Source of the DNA: Granulibacter bethesdensis
GTDB lineage: Bacteria; Pseudomonadota; Alphaproteobacteria; Acetobacterales; Acetobacteraceae
NCBI RefSeq assembly: GCF_001889525.1
Contig: NZ_CP018192.1
Location: forward strand, 1,685,493-1,749,492
Reading direction: 5' to 3'
DNA: 64,000 nucleotides
Positions 10,180 through 18,977 of the stretch are shown in pieces. The notes beneath the pieces are model-generated. The model saw nothing but the letters and a program-made list of their open reading frames with translations. It was not told the origin of the DNA and ran no database searches. Within the stretch, counting starts at the first letter, position 1. Each line of letters begins with the position of its first letter. The position numbers and the translations under genes are program-made.

Positions 10180-10437
10180 ATGACTGACAAACTGAACCAG
10201 AACAACGAAGCCATTTCCGATGCGGATCTGGAGGGTGTTAACGGTGGTGGTTCCTGGCAAAGGGGCGACGCCGGGAAAATGCAGTGGGTCGAGCAGAAAG
10301 CCAGCGGGAATGCGGGAAATTTTTCCGCTTCGCGTGAGACAAGCACCCAGCGCGTTGTGAAAGACAGTTCTGGTAATATCCTCAAGGTCTATCGCCATGA
10401 TGGCCAGAAAGAATATGAAGTTACGAAAAAAAGGTAA
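10180..10437 (+). CDS. putative exported peptide (bacteriocin-like) precursor 2, double-glycine leader
   Basis: 85 residues from the ATG at 10180, preceded by TTCAGGAAAG, the same ribosome-binding context as precursor 1. The leader ends LEGVNGGG, a classic double-glycine site for the C39 peptidase encoded at 11971. The mature part, about 60 residues, is polar and basic (GSWQRGDAGKMQWVEQKASG and onwards, ending EYEVTKKR) without cysteine, so no disulfide or lanthionine ring is possible. No modifying enzyme is next to it. It may be an unmodified bacteriocin or a signalling or adhesion peptide; the two precursors could act as a two-component pair. Confidence 0.65.
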   Translation: MTDKLNQNNEAISDADLEGVNGGGSWQRGDAGKMQWVEQKASGNAGNFSASRETSTQRVVKDSSGNILKVYRHDGQKEYEVTKKR

Positions 10438-10521
10438 GATCATCATTAGGTGGTCGTAATTTTTGTGGATGACATGATACTGGTTGAAGGGTTCGTTTAA
10501 TCGGGCATGTTATTTGAAACG

Positions 10522-10551
10522 AGCACGGCATGCAGCGTTGCATGCCGTGCT
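10522..10551 (+). terminator. strong hairpin between peptide genes and exporter genes
   Basis: A perfect 13-bp stem (10522-10534 with 10539-10551) with a 4-base loop lies 85 bases after the second precursor. It has only a weak T-tract (TTGTGCATTT), so it may be a leaky terminator or mRNA stabiliser giving more precursor than exporter, a common design in bacteriocin operons. Confidence 0.6.
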
Positions 10552-10627
10552 TGTGCATTTCAGACAGTTTTTTGCTAAAAATCGTGTGTATTGGCATCAT
10601 TCATTTCTTTAAGGAATTAGGTATTTT

Positions 10628-11956
10628 ATGGTGGCAAGCCAATCTTCCTCCCGGCCTGTCCGCAATCGTCGCAGGGGACTGTTCCGTCAGCAATCTCTGA
10701 AGCAGCTCGACAAACCTGAAGATTTTCAGGTTCCTTTGCGTGTCGTGGGGCCGGTCGATTGGTTGGTGGGATTGCTCTGCCTGGCCTTCTGTGTCTCGAT
10801 CATCCTGTGGTCCTGCATCTCACGATACCGGGAAACAGTGCAGGGGCGCGGTATTCTTGTGCGCACCGATGGTATGTTCATCGGCATCAACGCACCGAAA
10901 GCCGGATGGATTGATGAAGTTGTTGCGCAGGGGCGTAAGATTAAGGCGCATGATCTGGTCGCATCCCTTGCAACGCCGGAGGAAGATGCCCGGATACAGG
11001 ATCTGCAGAGCCGCATTGCCCAGATAGAAACCCAACAGGACTCCATATCAAAGCGTTATGTCCAGAGAATTGCTGTGGAGACACGTGCGCAGCAACGCAG
11101 GCGGGATGAGCTTCAGGAATCCGCGGGGTTGACAGAGCGCCGTATTGCAGAGGCAGCCGTCACCCTTTCAAACCGGGAATATCTGTTCAACAACGGCGCC
11201 GGCACAATAGACCGTGTTCATGAGGCCAGAGAGCGTCTTTTTGCATCGCGGGAGGCACTGTCCCATACCAGAGCCGATCTTGCGTCTCTGGACAGTGTTC
11301 TTTTATCGCTGGAAGGGCAGCGGGATCTGGAACTGGAGTCTATCCACCGGCAGCTTCTTGAGCTGCAAGGGCAGTTGGAACAGGCCAAGCTGGCCCGGAA
11401 GCTGGCAGATGAGATCCGCGCTCCCCAGGCTGGGCTGGTGGCACTCGTGCCTGTGACGAAAAATGCTCTGGTCGCTGCAGGACAGCGGATCATCACGCTG
11501 GAAACGGGCGAGAGCAAACTGGAAGTGCTGTTTTTTGTCCCGGGTGATCTTGGAAAACGTATCGAGCCGGGCATGCAGGTCAGAATTTCTCCAACGACGG
11601 CCCCCCGCGAGGAGTATGGGATGCTGATCGGAAAAGTTGTCTCCATTTCTCCTCATCCCGAAGGGCAGGCTGAAATCAGCGAGCATCTTGGCAATCCTGA
11701 ACTCGCTCGCATGATGGCGAAAGAAGGAACGCCTTTTGAGGTCAGGGCCACGCTGGAGCTGGCCCCTTCTGAACCCGTTCCTGACGATGATGAGGATGAG
11801 GATGATGTGCGGCACAATCCTTATACCTGGACATCGACACGGGGTACGACCATTTCACTGAGCAGTGGCCAGATGGTGGTCGCTGATGTCACCGTTCGTC
11901 AGGCGCCTCCTATTTCCCTGGTGATTCCTGCCTTGCGTCGCTGGACCGGCTTGTAA
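10628..11956 (+). CDS. HlyD-family adaptor of an NHLM-type peptide export system
   Basis: 442 residues. A short basic cytoplasmic tail is followed by one membrane segment (about 47-67, WLVGLLCLAFCVSIILW). A lipoyl-like half motif, a long coiled-coil hairpin (about 115-255) and a beta-barrel region follow, the layout of membrane fusion proteins that link an inner-membrane ABC transporter to the periplasm or outer membrane. An acidic patch (PDDDEDEDD) near 385 is unusual. It stands 15 bases before the peptidase-ABC gene and is part of the same operon. No outer-membrane partner is encoded nearby. Confidence 0.85.
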   Translation: MVASQSSSRPVRNRRRGLFRQQSLKQLDKPEDFQVPLRVVGPVDWLVGLLCLAFCVSIILWSCISRYRETVQGRGILVRTDGMFIGINAPKAGWIDEVVAQGRKIKAHDLVASLATPEEDARIQDLQSRIAQIETQQDSISKRYVQRIAVETRAQQRRRDELQESAGLTERRIAEAAVTLSNREYLFNNGAGTIDRVHEARERLFASREALSHTRADLASLDSVLLSLEGQRDLELESIHRQLLELQGQLEQAKLARKLADEIRAPQAGLVALVPVTKNALVAAGQRIITLETGESKLEVLFFVPGDLGKRIEPGMQVRISPTTAPREEYGMLIGKVVSISPHPEGQAEISEHLGNPELARMMAKEGTPFEVRATLELAPSEPVPDDDEDEDDVRHNPYTWTSTRGTTISLSSGQMVVADVTVRQAPPISLVIPALRRWTGL

Positions 11957-11970
11957 AAAGGCTGCTCCAG

Positions 11971-14178
11971 ATGAACACCGATTCCAGCAATGTGAATGCC
12001 GAAGCGGACCAGGCAGTGCAGTCCCGGCTTCGTCCGACGCGTCATCGTCGCGTGCCGACCATTCTGCAGATGGAGGCCGCCGAATGCGGAGCGGCTTCTC
12101 TGGGGATGATCCTGGCCTATTATGGTTTATGGATACCTTTGGAGACGTTGAGGGAAGTCTGCCATGTTTCCAAGGATGGCACGTCCGCAGCTTCTATATT
12201 GCGTGGTGCGCGCCGTCTCGGGCTGAAAGCGTCAGGGTGGCGTGTGGAGCCGGAGGCCCTGGCCCAGCACCGTCTGCCTGCGATCGCTTTCTGGGAGCTG
12301 AATCACTTCGTCGTCGTTGAAGGGGTCAAAAAAAACAGGGTCATCATCAACGATCCAGCCTTTGGCAGGCGTTCGATCGATGCTGAGAGTTTTGATGCCG
12401 CCTTCACGGGAGTTCTGCTTACATTCGAACCGACGGAAGCGTTTAAACCCGGTGGCATGCGCGTCAGCCTGTTACGGGCATTGCTGCCGCGTGGCAGAAC
12501 CAGGGCAGCACTCGGTTTTCTGGCAATCATCGCGGTCTGCAATCTGCTGCCACCTATTTTCCTGCCCGCGGCGGGCAAGATATTTGCCGATAATGTGCTG
12601 GTTCAACATGCAACCTCATGGTTGAGGCCACTTTTGCTGGCGCTGCTGGTGTCGGCGCTGATGTCTTCGGTGCTGTCATGGCTGCATGGGATGGTTCTGA
12701 CCAAACTCCAGCGGCAGATGGGCACGGAATCGGCCATTCAGCTCATGGGGCATCTGCTGCGTCTGCCGATCAATTTTTTTGTGCAGCGACATACAGGGGA
12801 TATCGCCTGTCGGGTGGATGCAGCACAGCATTTGTCCCACAGTGCTGTCGTGACCATTTCCTCAGCCGTTTTCAGCATCATGGGTGCCATTACAAGCGCC
12901 CTGATCATGATGCTGTACGATGTGCCGATGGCACTGGGATGTTTCCTGCTGTCGGCTGTCGATCTTATAGCACTCTATCTTGTGACGGTGATGCGTGTGG
13001 ATGGCGTGCGGCGCGCAACACTTCAGCGCTCACGCTATATGACTGTTGCCCTGGGAGGTATCCAGTCTATCGAAACCATCAAGGCATCCGGGTCCGAAAG
13101 CGATTTTTTTGCGAAAATTGCCGGTGCACAGGCTCAACTTCTCAATATGATGCTGAGCCTCGAGCGTCTGACGGTCTATATGACGCTTGTGCCGCAGGTC
13201 ATCAAAAGCCTTTCTTATGCCGGGCTGCTCGGATGGGGAGCCGCCAAGGTTATGGGCGGCGATATGACGATCGGGACGCTGATTGCGTTTCTTTCGGTTC
13301 TGCAAGCCTTTCATACGCCGGTTCAGACATTGGTCGGGGCCATTGGCGGCCTGCAGGAATTGCGTGGTGATCTTGATCGTGTGCAGGATACCATGCGCCA
13401 TGCCCCGGCCATTGTTGAAAAAATCGAAGGCAACAGTAGCTGGCTGAGTGAACATGGAAGGTTGTCCGGCCGGATCACGCTGCATGGCATCAGCTTTTCC
13501 TACAGTGCCGATCGGCCTCTGATATCCGATTTCAATCTGGATATGCCATCGGGATCATGGGTTGCGCTGGTGGGCGCATCAGGCAGCGGGAAATCAACCA
13601 TCTCCAGGATTCTGGCCGGTCTTCTGTCGCCATCTGAGGGTCGTGTCATGTTCGATGGTGTCGATGCCGGTGACATTCCACGACGCGTTATCGCTGGCTC
13701 CCTCAGTTTTGTTGAACAGAATGTCGTTCTGTTTGAAGGCACGGTGCGGGAGAATATCTCATTGTGGGATCCCTCCCTGAATGACGAAGCGATTGTGTGT
13801 GCTGCCAAGGATGCCTGTATCCACGATGATATCGGTCGGCGGAAAGGGCAGTACGAAGCGGTTATTGCCGAGGATGGCACGAATTTTTCAGGTGGGCAGC
13901 GACAGCGCCTTGAACTGGCACGGGCGCTGGCGACCAATCCCGCTATTCTGATTCTGGATGAGGCGACATCTGCGCTGGATACCGCGACCGAATTGTCGGT
14001 TCTGGACAATCTCCGCCGCAGGGGTATCACGATCCTGATGGTATCACACAGGCTCAGCACCATTCGCGACTGTGACGAGATTATTGTTCTGGATCATGGG
14101 CAGGTTGTTCAGCGCGGCAGGCATGAGGTGCTGATGGCGGTGGATGGGCCGTATGCAGAGCTTATCCGTGTCGAATAA
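11971..14178 (+). CDS. ABC transporter with C39 leader peptidase domain (NHLM bacteriocin-type)
   Basis: 735 residues. Residues about 25-155 are a C39 cysteine peptidase: catalytic Cys39 in QMEAAECGAAS, His112 in LNHFVVVEG and Asp128 in INDPAFG are all present, so it should cleave the double-glycine leader of the peptides encoded upstream. A six-helix membrane domain follows (about 170-460), then an ATPase with Walker A GASGSGKST (about 534), signature SGGQRQR, Walker B ILILDEATSALD and H-loop SHRLST. It exports the processed peptide across the inner membrane with the HlyD adaptor. Confidence 0.9.
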   Translation: MNTDSSNVNAEADQAVQSRLRPTRHRRVPTILQMEAAECGAASLGMILAYYGLWIPLETLREVCHVSKDGTSAASILRGARRLGLKASGWRVEPEALAQHRLPAIAFWELNHFVVVEGVKKNRVIINDPAFGRRSIDAESFDAAFTGVLLTFEPTEAFKPGGMRVSLLRALLPRGRTRAALGFLAIIAVCNLLPPIFLPAAGKIFADNVLVQHATSWLRPLLLALLVSALMSSVLSWLHGMVLTKLQRQMGTESAIQLMGHLLRLPINFFVQRHTGDIACRVDAAQHLSHSAVVTISSAVFSIMGAITSALIMMLYDVPMALGCFLLSAVDLIALYLVTVMRVDGVRRATLQRSRYMTVALGGIQSIETIKASGSESDFFAKIAGAQAQLLNMMLSLERLTVYMTLVPQVIKSLSYAGLLGWGAAKVMGGDMTIGTLIAFLSVLQAFHTPVQTLVGAIGGLQELRGDLDRVQDTMRHAPAIVEKIEGNSSWLSEHGRLSGRITLHGISFSYSADRPLISDFNLDMPSGSWVALVGASGSGKSTISRILAGLLSPSEGRVMFDGVDAGDIPRRVIAGSLSFVEQNVVLFEGTVRENISLWDPSLNDEAIVCAAKDACIHDDIGRRKGQYEAVIAEDGTNFSGGQRQRLELARALATNPAILILDEATSALDTATELSVLDNLRRRGITILMVSHRLSTIRDCDEIIVLDHGQVVQRGRHEVLMAVDGPYAELIRVE

Positions 14179-14209
14179 TAGTATTTTATTTTAAACCGGC
14201 AGTCCCACG

Positions 14210-17062
14210 ATGGTTCGTTTTGAAGTCAAGCAGCAGGTTATTTGTGCTGAACATCATGCGTACATAATACAGGGGGGGGAGGCCGCCCTGTTCTGGGAGG
14301 CTTCCCATCAGGCCGGAACCAGACGCTTTATCGCCCGGTTACAGGACGGGGACGTTGTATTCGGCCTTTCATCAGCCGGGATACGTTTGGTTATATTACT
14401 GGATACCGGCACATCGGCTGAAAAGAAAGCGTTGCACATTCTGGCCATGCAGCCTGGAATATTGGCGGAGACCGTCGATACATGGCTATATCGCCTTCTG
14501 GGTGGTTTACCGGATCTCTCAAATCATGATTTCGGGCATGCGGAACCGTGGCAACCGGATTCCGCTGGTCTGAACGCTGATATGCCTGCCGGAGAGCATC
14601 TTGTTCCGTCCGGGTCTGTTTTTGCGCCTCCGGCAGACAGGGTGCTGTGGTGCCAGGTCAGGGACGGTGCCATTGCAACGGCATTGCAGTCTCTGGAGTC
14701 CCCGCATAACGCAGCCTTGCCGTGTTTGAGCCTGCTGCCGTTCGTGACTGAAAAAGACAGCCTGATCGTTTTCAGTAACAGTCTGACGATGGCGATGCAC
14801 GGACATCTGCTTGCATTGCTGGAGATATTCCATCAGGCGCTGCTGGCCTGTCTGAACCGGCAGGATCAGGAAAATCAGGATTTCTTTGTCCGCCGCCTGT
14901 CGGTTTCCGCGGATGAGGATGCCAGGATGATTTCTGAAGGATTGGCCGCTCTGACGCCCGGGAAGCGGCCCGTACCAGTGGTATCGGAGACAGATCTGCC
15001 GCTTGCCGTGGCTTTGAAGGCTGTTGCGGAGGATATGGGTGTTGCCTTGCCGCCGGAGTTCGGCCGGGTCGTCGAGAAGATAACAGGATTTGACGAAGAA
15101 GGTATCCTGAAGGCACTGGCGGCTTATTGCGGGTTGAGCATACGCCGTATTCGGCTTCGTCCCGACTGGTGGCGCCATCCCGGCGAAAACATGATCGGAT
15201 ATTTTCAGGATGGTCAGCCTGTTGCGCTGATAGCAGGCAGAAAAAAATGGACTTCCGTGCATGCTGATCAGGAACAGAAAAAATGGCAGACCGTGACGGC
15301 CGAAATGGCTGCCACGGTTCTTTCTTATGGATACGTGGTCTATAGACCCTTTGGTCTCAAAGATAAAAAACCACTTTATACCATTATCCGCTTTGTCCTC
15401 AGCCTGGCCAAACACGAACTGATACTGGTCGGAATCATCAGCCTTCTGGTCAGCCTGATGGGAATGGCTTCTCCCTTTTTATCGGGCATGCTGGTGCAGC
15501 AGGTTATCCCGGAAGGGGTAAAAAGCGAGATTCTTCAGTTTGTTCTGGCAATGCTGGGGGTCTCGCTGGGGATGGTCAGTTTCGAGCTTGTGCGCAGCCT
15601 TGCCGTGCTCAGAATGGAAACGGTGCTCAGCTCGTCCATGGATATGGCATTATGGAATCATCTGCTGCGGCTACCTGCAAGCTTTTTCCAGCGTTTCGGT
15701 GCCGGTGATCTTTCCATGCGTGCGGATGCGATCAATGAAATCCACCGCACGATCGGTATTTCCACGATTACAATTCTGATCAGTGTTATTTTCTCGGTTT
15801 TTAATCTTGCTGTTCTTTTCAGCTATGGCATGGCGCCTATTCTGCTGACGATCGTGATCTGCCTTGTCGAGATAGGGCTTCTTTTACTCTCGGCAATGTT
15901 CAATACGACCATGCAACGTCAGGCCCTGGCGAACAGGGGCGCCATGCAGACGTTAACAGTGCAGATTTTTCAGGGCATATCGAAATTACGCGTCGCCGCG
16001 GCGGAAAACCGTTTTCTGGCGCGCTGGATGAAGCTTTTCGCCCGGGATCAGGCCATTCATTATCGGGTGGATATAGTGGGCAATGGGCTGGCGGCTTTTG
16101 GCGTCGGCTGGAACATTCTGGTCATGGCGGCGTTGATTGCTCTGGTCGGCTTTGGTGCCGCCAAGATGTCATTCGGTGATTATGTCACGTATTCCGGCAT
16201 TTCAGGGCAGTTTGTTTCTGCTGTGCTGTCTCTGGTTGGCATCATCTCCTCGATCATGTCGGTGGTCCCGCTATGGGAAAGAAGCTTGCCGATCCTGGCA
16301 GAGCCGCAGGAAAACGCCGGCGGGCGTGTGCAGCCCGGCCAGTTGCACGGTGATATCGCACTGGATCATGTGACCTTTACCTATCCCAACGGGATGGTTG
16401 CGCTGAGAGATATATCGCTCAAGATCAAGGCGGGGACTTTTGTTGCGATTGTCGGCCCGTCCGGCTCGGGAAAATCTACTCTCATGCGTCTGCTGCTTGG
16501 TTTCGATCAGCCGGGCAGCGGTTCCGTTCTGTTCGATGGGTATGATCTGAAAGATCTGGATACAGGCGCCGTCCGGCGGCAGCTTGGTGTTGTGTTGCAG
16601 CAAAGCAGAATTGAAACCGGCAGTATTTATAATAATATAGCCGGTGCGGTACCGATGAGCCATGAAGAAGCATGGGAGGCCGCCAGCCTTGCCGGACTGG
16701 CAGATGATATCGATGCCATGCCGATGGGACTTCATACCTATGTAGATGACAGCGGCCAGACATTATCCGGCGGTCAGAAACAGCGTCTTCTGCTGGCCCG
16801 TGCCATAGCGCGTCATCCACGGATCATGATGCTCGATGAGGCAACTAGCGCACTGGACAATATAACCCAGGCCCATGTCATGAACACGCTGTCCACCCTC
16901 CGGGTCACACGTGTCGTGATTGCGCACAGGCTGAGCACGATCAAGGAAGCGGATGTAATCCTTGTCTTCGCCGATGGCCGTCTGGTTGAGCAGGGCAATT
17001 ACCAGTCACTGATTGCGGCCGGGGGTGTTTTCACCGGCCTGGCCCAGCGTCAGATGGCATGA
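14210..17062 (+). CDS. second ABC transporter of the NHLM-type peptide export system
   Basis: 950 residues. About 390 N-terminal residues have no peptidase residues and no clear domain, typical of the second, large ABC subunit of NHLM systems. A membrane domain (about 400-690) and a complete ATPase follow: Walker A GPSGSGKST (about 746), signature LSGGQKQR, Walker B IMMLDEATSALD and H-loop AHRLST. It probably forms a heteromeric exporter with the gene before it, 31 bases upstream. A tract of eight G (14272-14279) in codons 21-24 could allow slippage. Confidence 0.88.
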   Translation: MVRFEVKQQVICAEHHAYIIQGGEAALFWEASHQAGTRRFIARLQDGDVVFGLSSAGIRLVILLDTGTSAEKKALHILAMQPGILAETVDTWLYRLLGGLPDLSNHDFGHAEPWQPDSAGLNADMPAGEHLVPSGSVFAPPADRVLWCQVRDGAIATALQSLESPHNAALPCLSLLPFVTEKDSLIVFSNSLTMAMHGHLLALLEIFHQALLACLNRQDQENQDFFVRRLSVSADEDARMISEGLAALTPGKRPVPVVSETDLPLAVALKAVAEDMGVALPPEFGRVVEKITGFDEEGILKALAAYCGLSIRRIRLRPDWWRHPGENMIGYFQDGQPVALIAGRKKWTSVHADQEQKKWQTVTAEMAATVLSYGYVVYRPFGLKDKKPLYTIIRFVLSLAKHELILVGIISLLVSLMGMASPFLSGMLVQQVIPEGVKSEILQFVLAMLGVSLGMVSFELVRSLAVLRMETVLSSSMDMALWNHLLRLPASFFQRFGAGDLSMRADAINEIHRTIGISTITILISVIFSVFNLAVLFSYGMAPILLTIVICLVEIGLLLLSAMFNTTMQRQALANRGAMQTLTVQIFQGISKLRVAAAENRFLARWMKLFARDQAIHYRVDIVGNGLAAFGVGWNILVMAALIALVGFGAAKMSFGDYVTYSGISGQFVSAVLSLVGIISSIMSVVPLWERSLPILAEPQENAGGRVQPGQLHGDIALDHVTFTYPNGMVALRDISLKIKAGTFVAIVGPSGSGKSTLMRLLLGFDQPGSGSVLFDGYDLKDLDTGAVRRQLGVVLQQSRIETGSIYNNIAGAVPMSHEEAWEAASLAGLADDIDAMPMGLHTYVDDSGQTLSGGQKQRLLLARAIARHPRIMMLDEATSALDNITQAHVMNTLSTLRVTRVVIAHRLSTIKEADVILVFADGRLVEQGNYQSLIAAGGVFTGLAQRQMA

Positions 17063-17141
17063 AACGACGCGGCCTTCTGCTCAGAAATGGGTCTGGCCGC
17101 GCATTCTGCCCGAACCTGTATGGCTGCATCGCTGGCTCCAG

Positions 17142-17339
17142 TCACCAGTAGCATCTTCTATAAGATGCCTTGAGCAGCCTGATGCCCTTGTTTTTCCCTA
17201 GCAAGGCACGGGCGCAATAGGCCGCCTCCTTGATGCGCTTACGTAGCGTATTCACCGGATCGGGTGGTGGCTCAACCGACCATGCCTTTGCCTCGTACTG
17301 CTCAATCAACGCCGCCAGCACGTTGAGACGTTTGCACCT
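17142..17339 (-). pseudogene. decayed HigA-like antitoxin fragment
   Basis: The minus strand encodes KRLNVLAALIEQYEAKAWSV, then EPPPDPVNTLRKRIKEA, which closely recalls the N terminus of HigA-type antitoxins (LATLIEAYEAKHWPI, then DPPDPIEAIRFRM). The helix-turn-helix part that should follow is scrambled and a stop comes at 17142. No start codon or toxin gene is intact. A small inverted repeat (17151-17168) overlaps its end. Confidence 0.4.
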
Positions 17340-17510
17340 GATGTCTCATGGGCGGCTTCGTGGTCAAAATATAGCTGCACGACATGCAACGAGGGCGCGA
17401 ACAGCATATCCATGGCGAGATCGTGAAATCCCTGCGCCGGCTCCAGCACGACCTGCCGGCCGTGAAAACTGCGTTCCGATTAATCTGCCTTCAGTCGGAC
17501 GAACGCCATA
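17340..17510. other. degenerate sequence between the peptide island and udgX
   Basis: No intact gene. The minus strand holds a short peptide (MAFVRLKAD then a stop, then SERSFHGRQVVLEPAQG and onwards) that looks like once-coding DNA with at least one in-frame stop, but I do not recognise a family. Confidence 0.3.
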
Positions 17511-18977
17511 TTACCATGACCCTCCAGTTGGAGGGGTTATATCCTCGGCCTCCCTCATCTGCCACGCGGTACGGAGATCCTGTTCCAGTTCCCGCCTGGC
17601 CTTTTCGCTCTCCTGCGGGTTGGGCAAGCGCAAAATGAAGGATGGATGCCAGGAGATCAGGACGGGGCCGCCGTGAAGCCCCTGCTCCACCATGCCTCGC
17701 CGTCTTGTCATGGCAGCCCGGTTACCGGTCAATGCAAAAGCCGCGGACGCGCCCAGGGCCAGCGTCAAACGTGGACGGATCAGCGATAGCTCCAGATCGA
17801 GCCACCAGCGGCATGCCTCTATCTCTTTTCGGTCTGGACTCTGATGCAGACGGTGCCGACCACGGGGGAGGAATTTGAAGTGCTTGACCGCATTGGTCAG
17901 CCAGACTTTCTCCTCCGCCATGCCGACCTTGCCCATCAGGTCACGCAACACCTGCCCGGCCGGGCCGACGAAAGGCCGTCCCTCCAGATCCTCCCGGTCG
18001 CCCGGCTGCTCCCCTACGATCATCAATGAAGCGTCGGCCTGGCCCTCGCCCCACACCGTCCGGGTCGCTGCCTCGCACAAGGAACAACGACGGCATTGCA
18101 GGGCCGCCTGCCTCGCCTCATCCAGAGTCTCAGGCGGCGCCTCCGTGGCGACCGGCATAGAGGCTCGGTAACGAGCCGAAATCGCGGCGGCACCGGGACG
18201 TGGCGCTGTCGTCCCCGCCTCATGCATGCGCTGCACCCGCGCCTCCGCATCGGCCAGCATATCCGGGATCAGCCGCGTCTCCGGCAGGTTGCGCCAGTAT
18301 TTCTTCGGCATCTCCGACCGCATTGCAGACAATTTAATGCGCGCTGGATTAAAGATATTGGCGAAATACGTGTCCCACAAAGCCGCCGATGCATCCTCCG
18401 GCAGATCCGGGCGAGGCATGCCGGAGCCAAACCGCAACACTCCCTCCGTAAAATGCGCCGAGAGATCAGGGGTGGCGATCGTCCAGTCCATATCCGCAAA
18501 GCGCTGGACGAAAAACGGGCTGGCAGGCTCAAGGGTATGATGTTCCGGCTCGAACCATGCCACGAAGCGGCGTCTTGTGTGCTCTCCCGCTATCTCCCGG
18601 AAACGCACAAAAGCGTGCATTTTGTGAATGTCACGCTTGACCGCCGATGCCATCAGCGTCAGCGTGCGCCCCAGCCCATCGGCTGGGGACAAGGCCGCGA
18701 GATCACCCCGGCTGATCCTCCATAAAGCCTGATACAGCAGCCCACCGCGATCATTTCCCCGGTGCCAGATGACCGTTTCCGCAAGGCTGAGGAAGACAGG
18801 CGGTACGGCAACACGGCGCGGTCCCTTCTCCTCCGGCAAGGCGGTAAAGCCGAACAGGGTTTCCGCCCCTGACCAGTCTATATCCTCTGGCGGTATATCG
18901 TGGCTGATCGCACGTTGCGCCGCCCGCCTCCATGCAGCGAAACACGACGTGGCAGGCAGACGAACCGTGTAGGTCAC
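17511..18977 (-). CDS. udgX: UdgX-family uracil-DNA-binding protein fused to a DUF4130 domain
   Basis: 488 residues in two parts. Residues 1 to about 260 are DUF4130 (HKMHAFVRFRE motif near 118). Residues about 285-485 are a UdgX-type uracil-DNA glycosylase: cysteines at 295, 298 and 301 in the iron-sulfur region, GEQPGDREDLEG (322-333), and SWHPSFILR (442-450). UdgX binds uracil in DNA covalently through a histidine of its R-loop. Here that loop reads RHRLH (374-378) rather than the usual KRRIH, but the final histidine is kept. Its start overlaps the end of the radical SAM gene by 4 bases, so the two form one repair operon. Confidence 0.88.
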   Translation of the reverse strand: MTYTVRLPATSCFAAWRRAAQRAISHDIPPEDIDWSGAETLFGFTALPEEKGPRRVAVPPVFLSLAETVIWHRGNDRGGLLYQALWRISRGDLAALSPADGLGRTLTLMASAVKRDIHKMHAFVRFREIAGEHTRRRFVAWFEPEHHTLEPASPFFVQRFADMDWTIATPDLSAHFTEGVLRFGSGMPRPDLPEDASAALWDTYFANIFNPARIKLSAMRSEMPKKYWRNLPETRLIPDMLADAEARVQRMHEAGTTAPRPGAAAISARYRASMPVATEAPPETLDEARQAALQCRRCSLCEAATRTVWGEGQADASLMIVGEQPGDREDLEGRPFVGPAGQVLRDLMGKVGMAEEKVWLTNAVKHFKFLPRGRHRLHQSPDRKEIEACRWWLDLELSLIRPRLTLALGASAAFALTGNRAAMTRRRGMVEQGLHGGPVLISWHPSFILRLPNPQESEKARRELEQDLRTAWQMREAEDITPPTGGSW

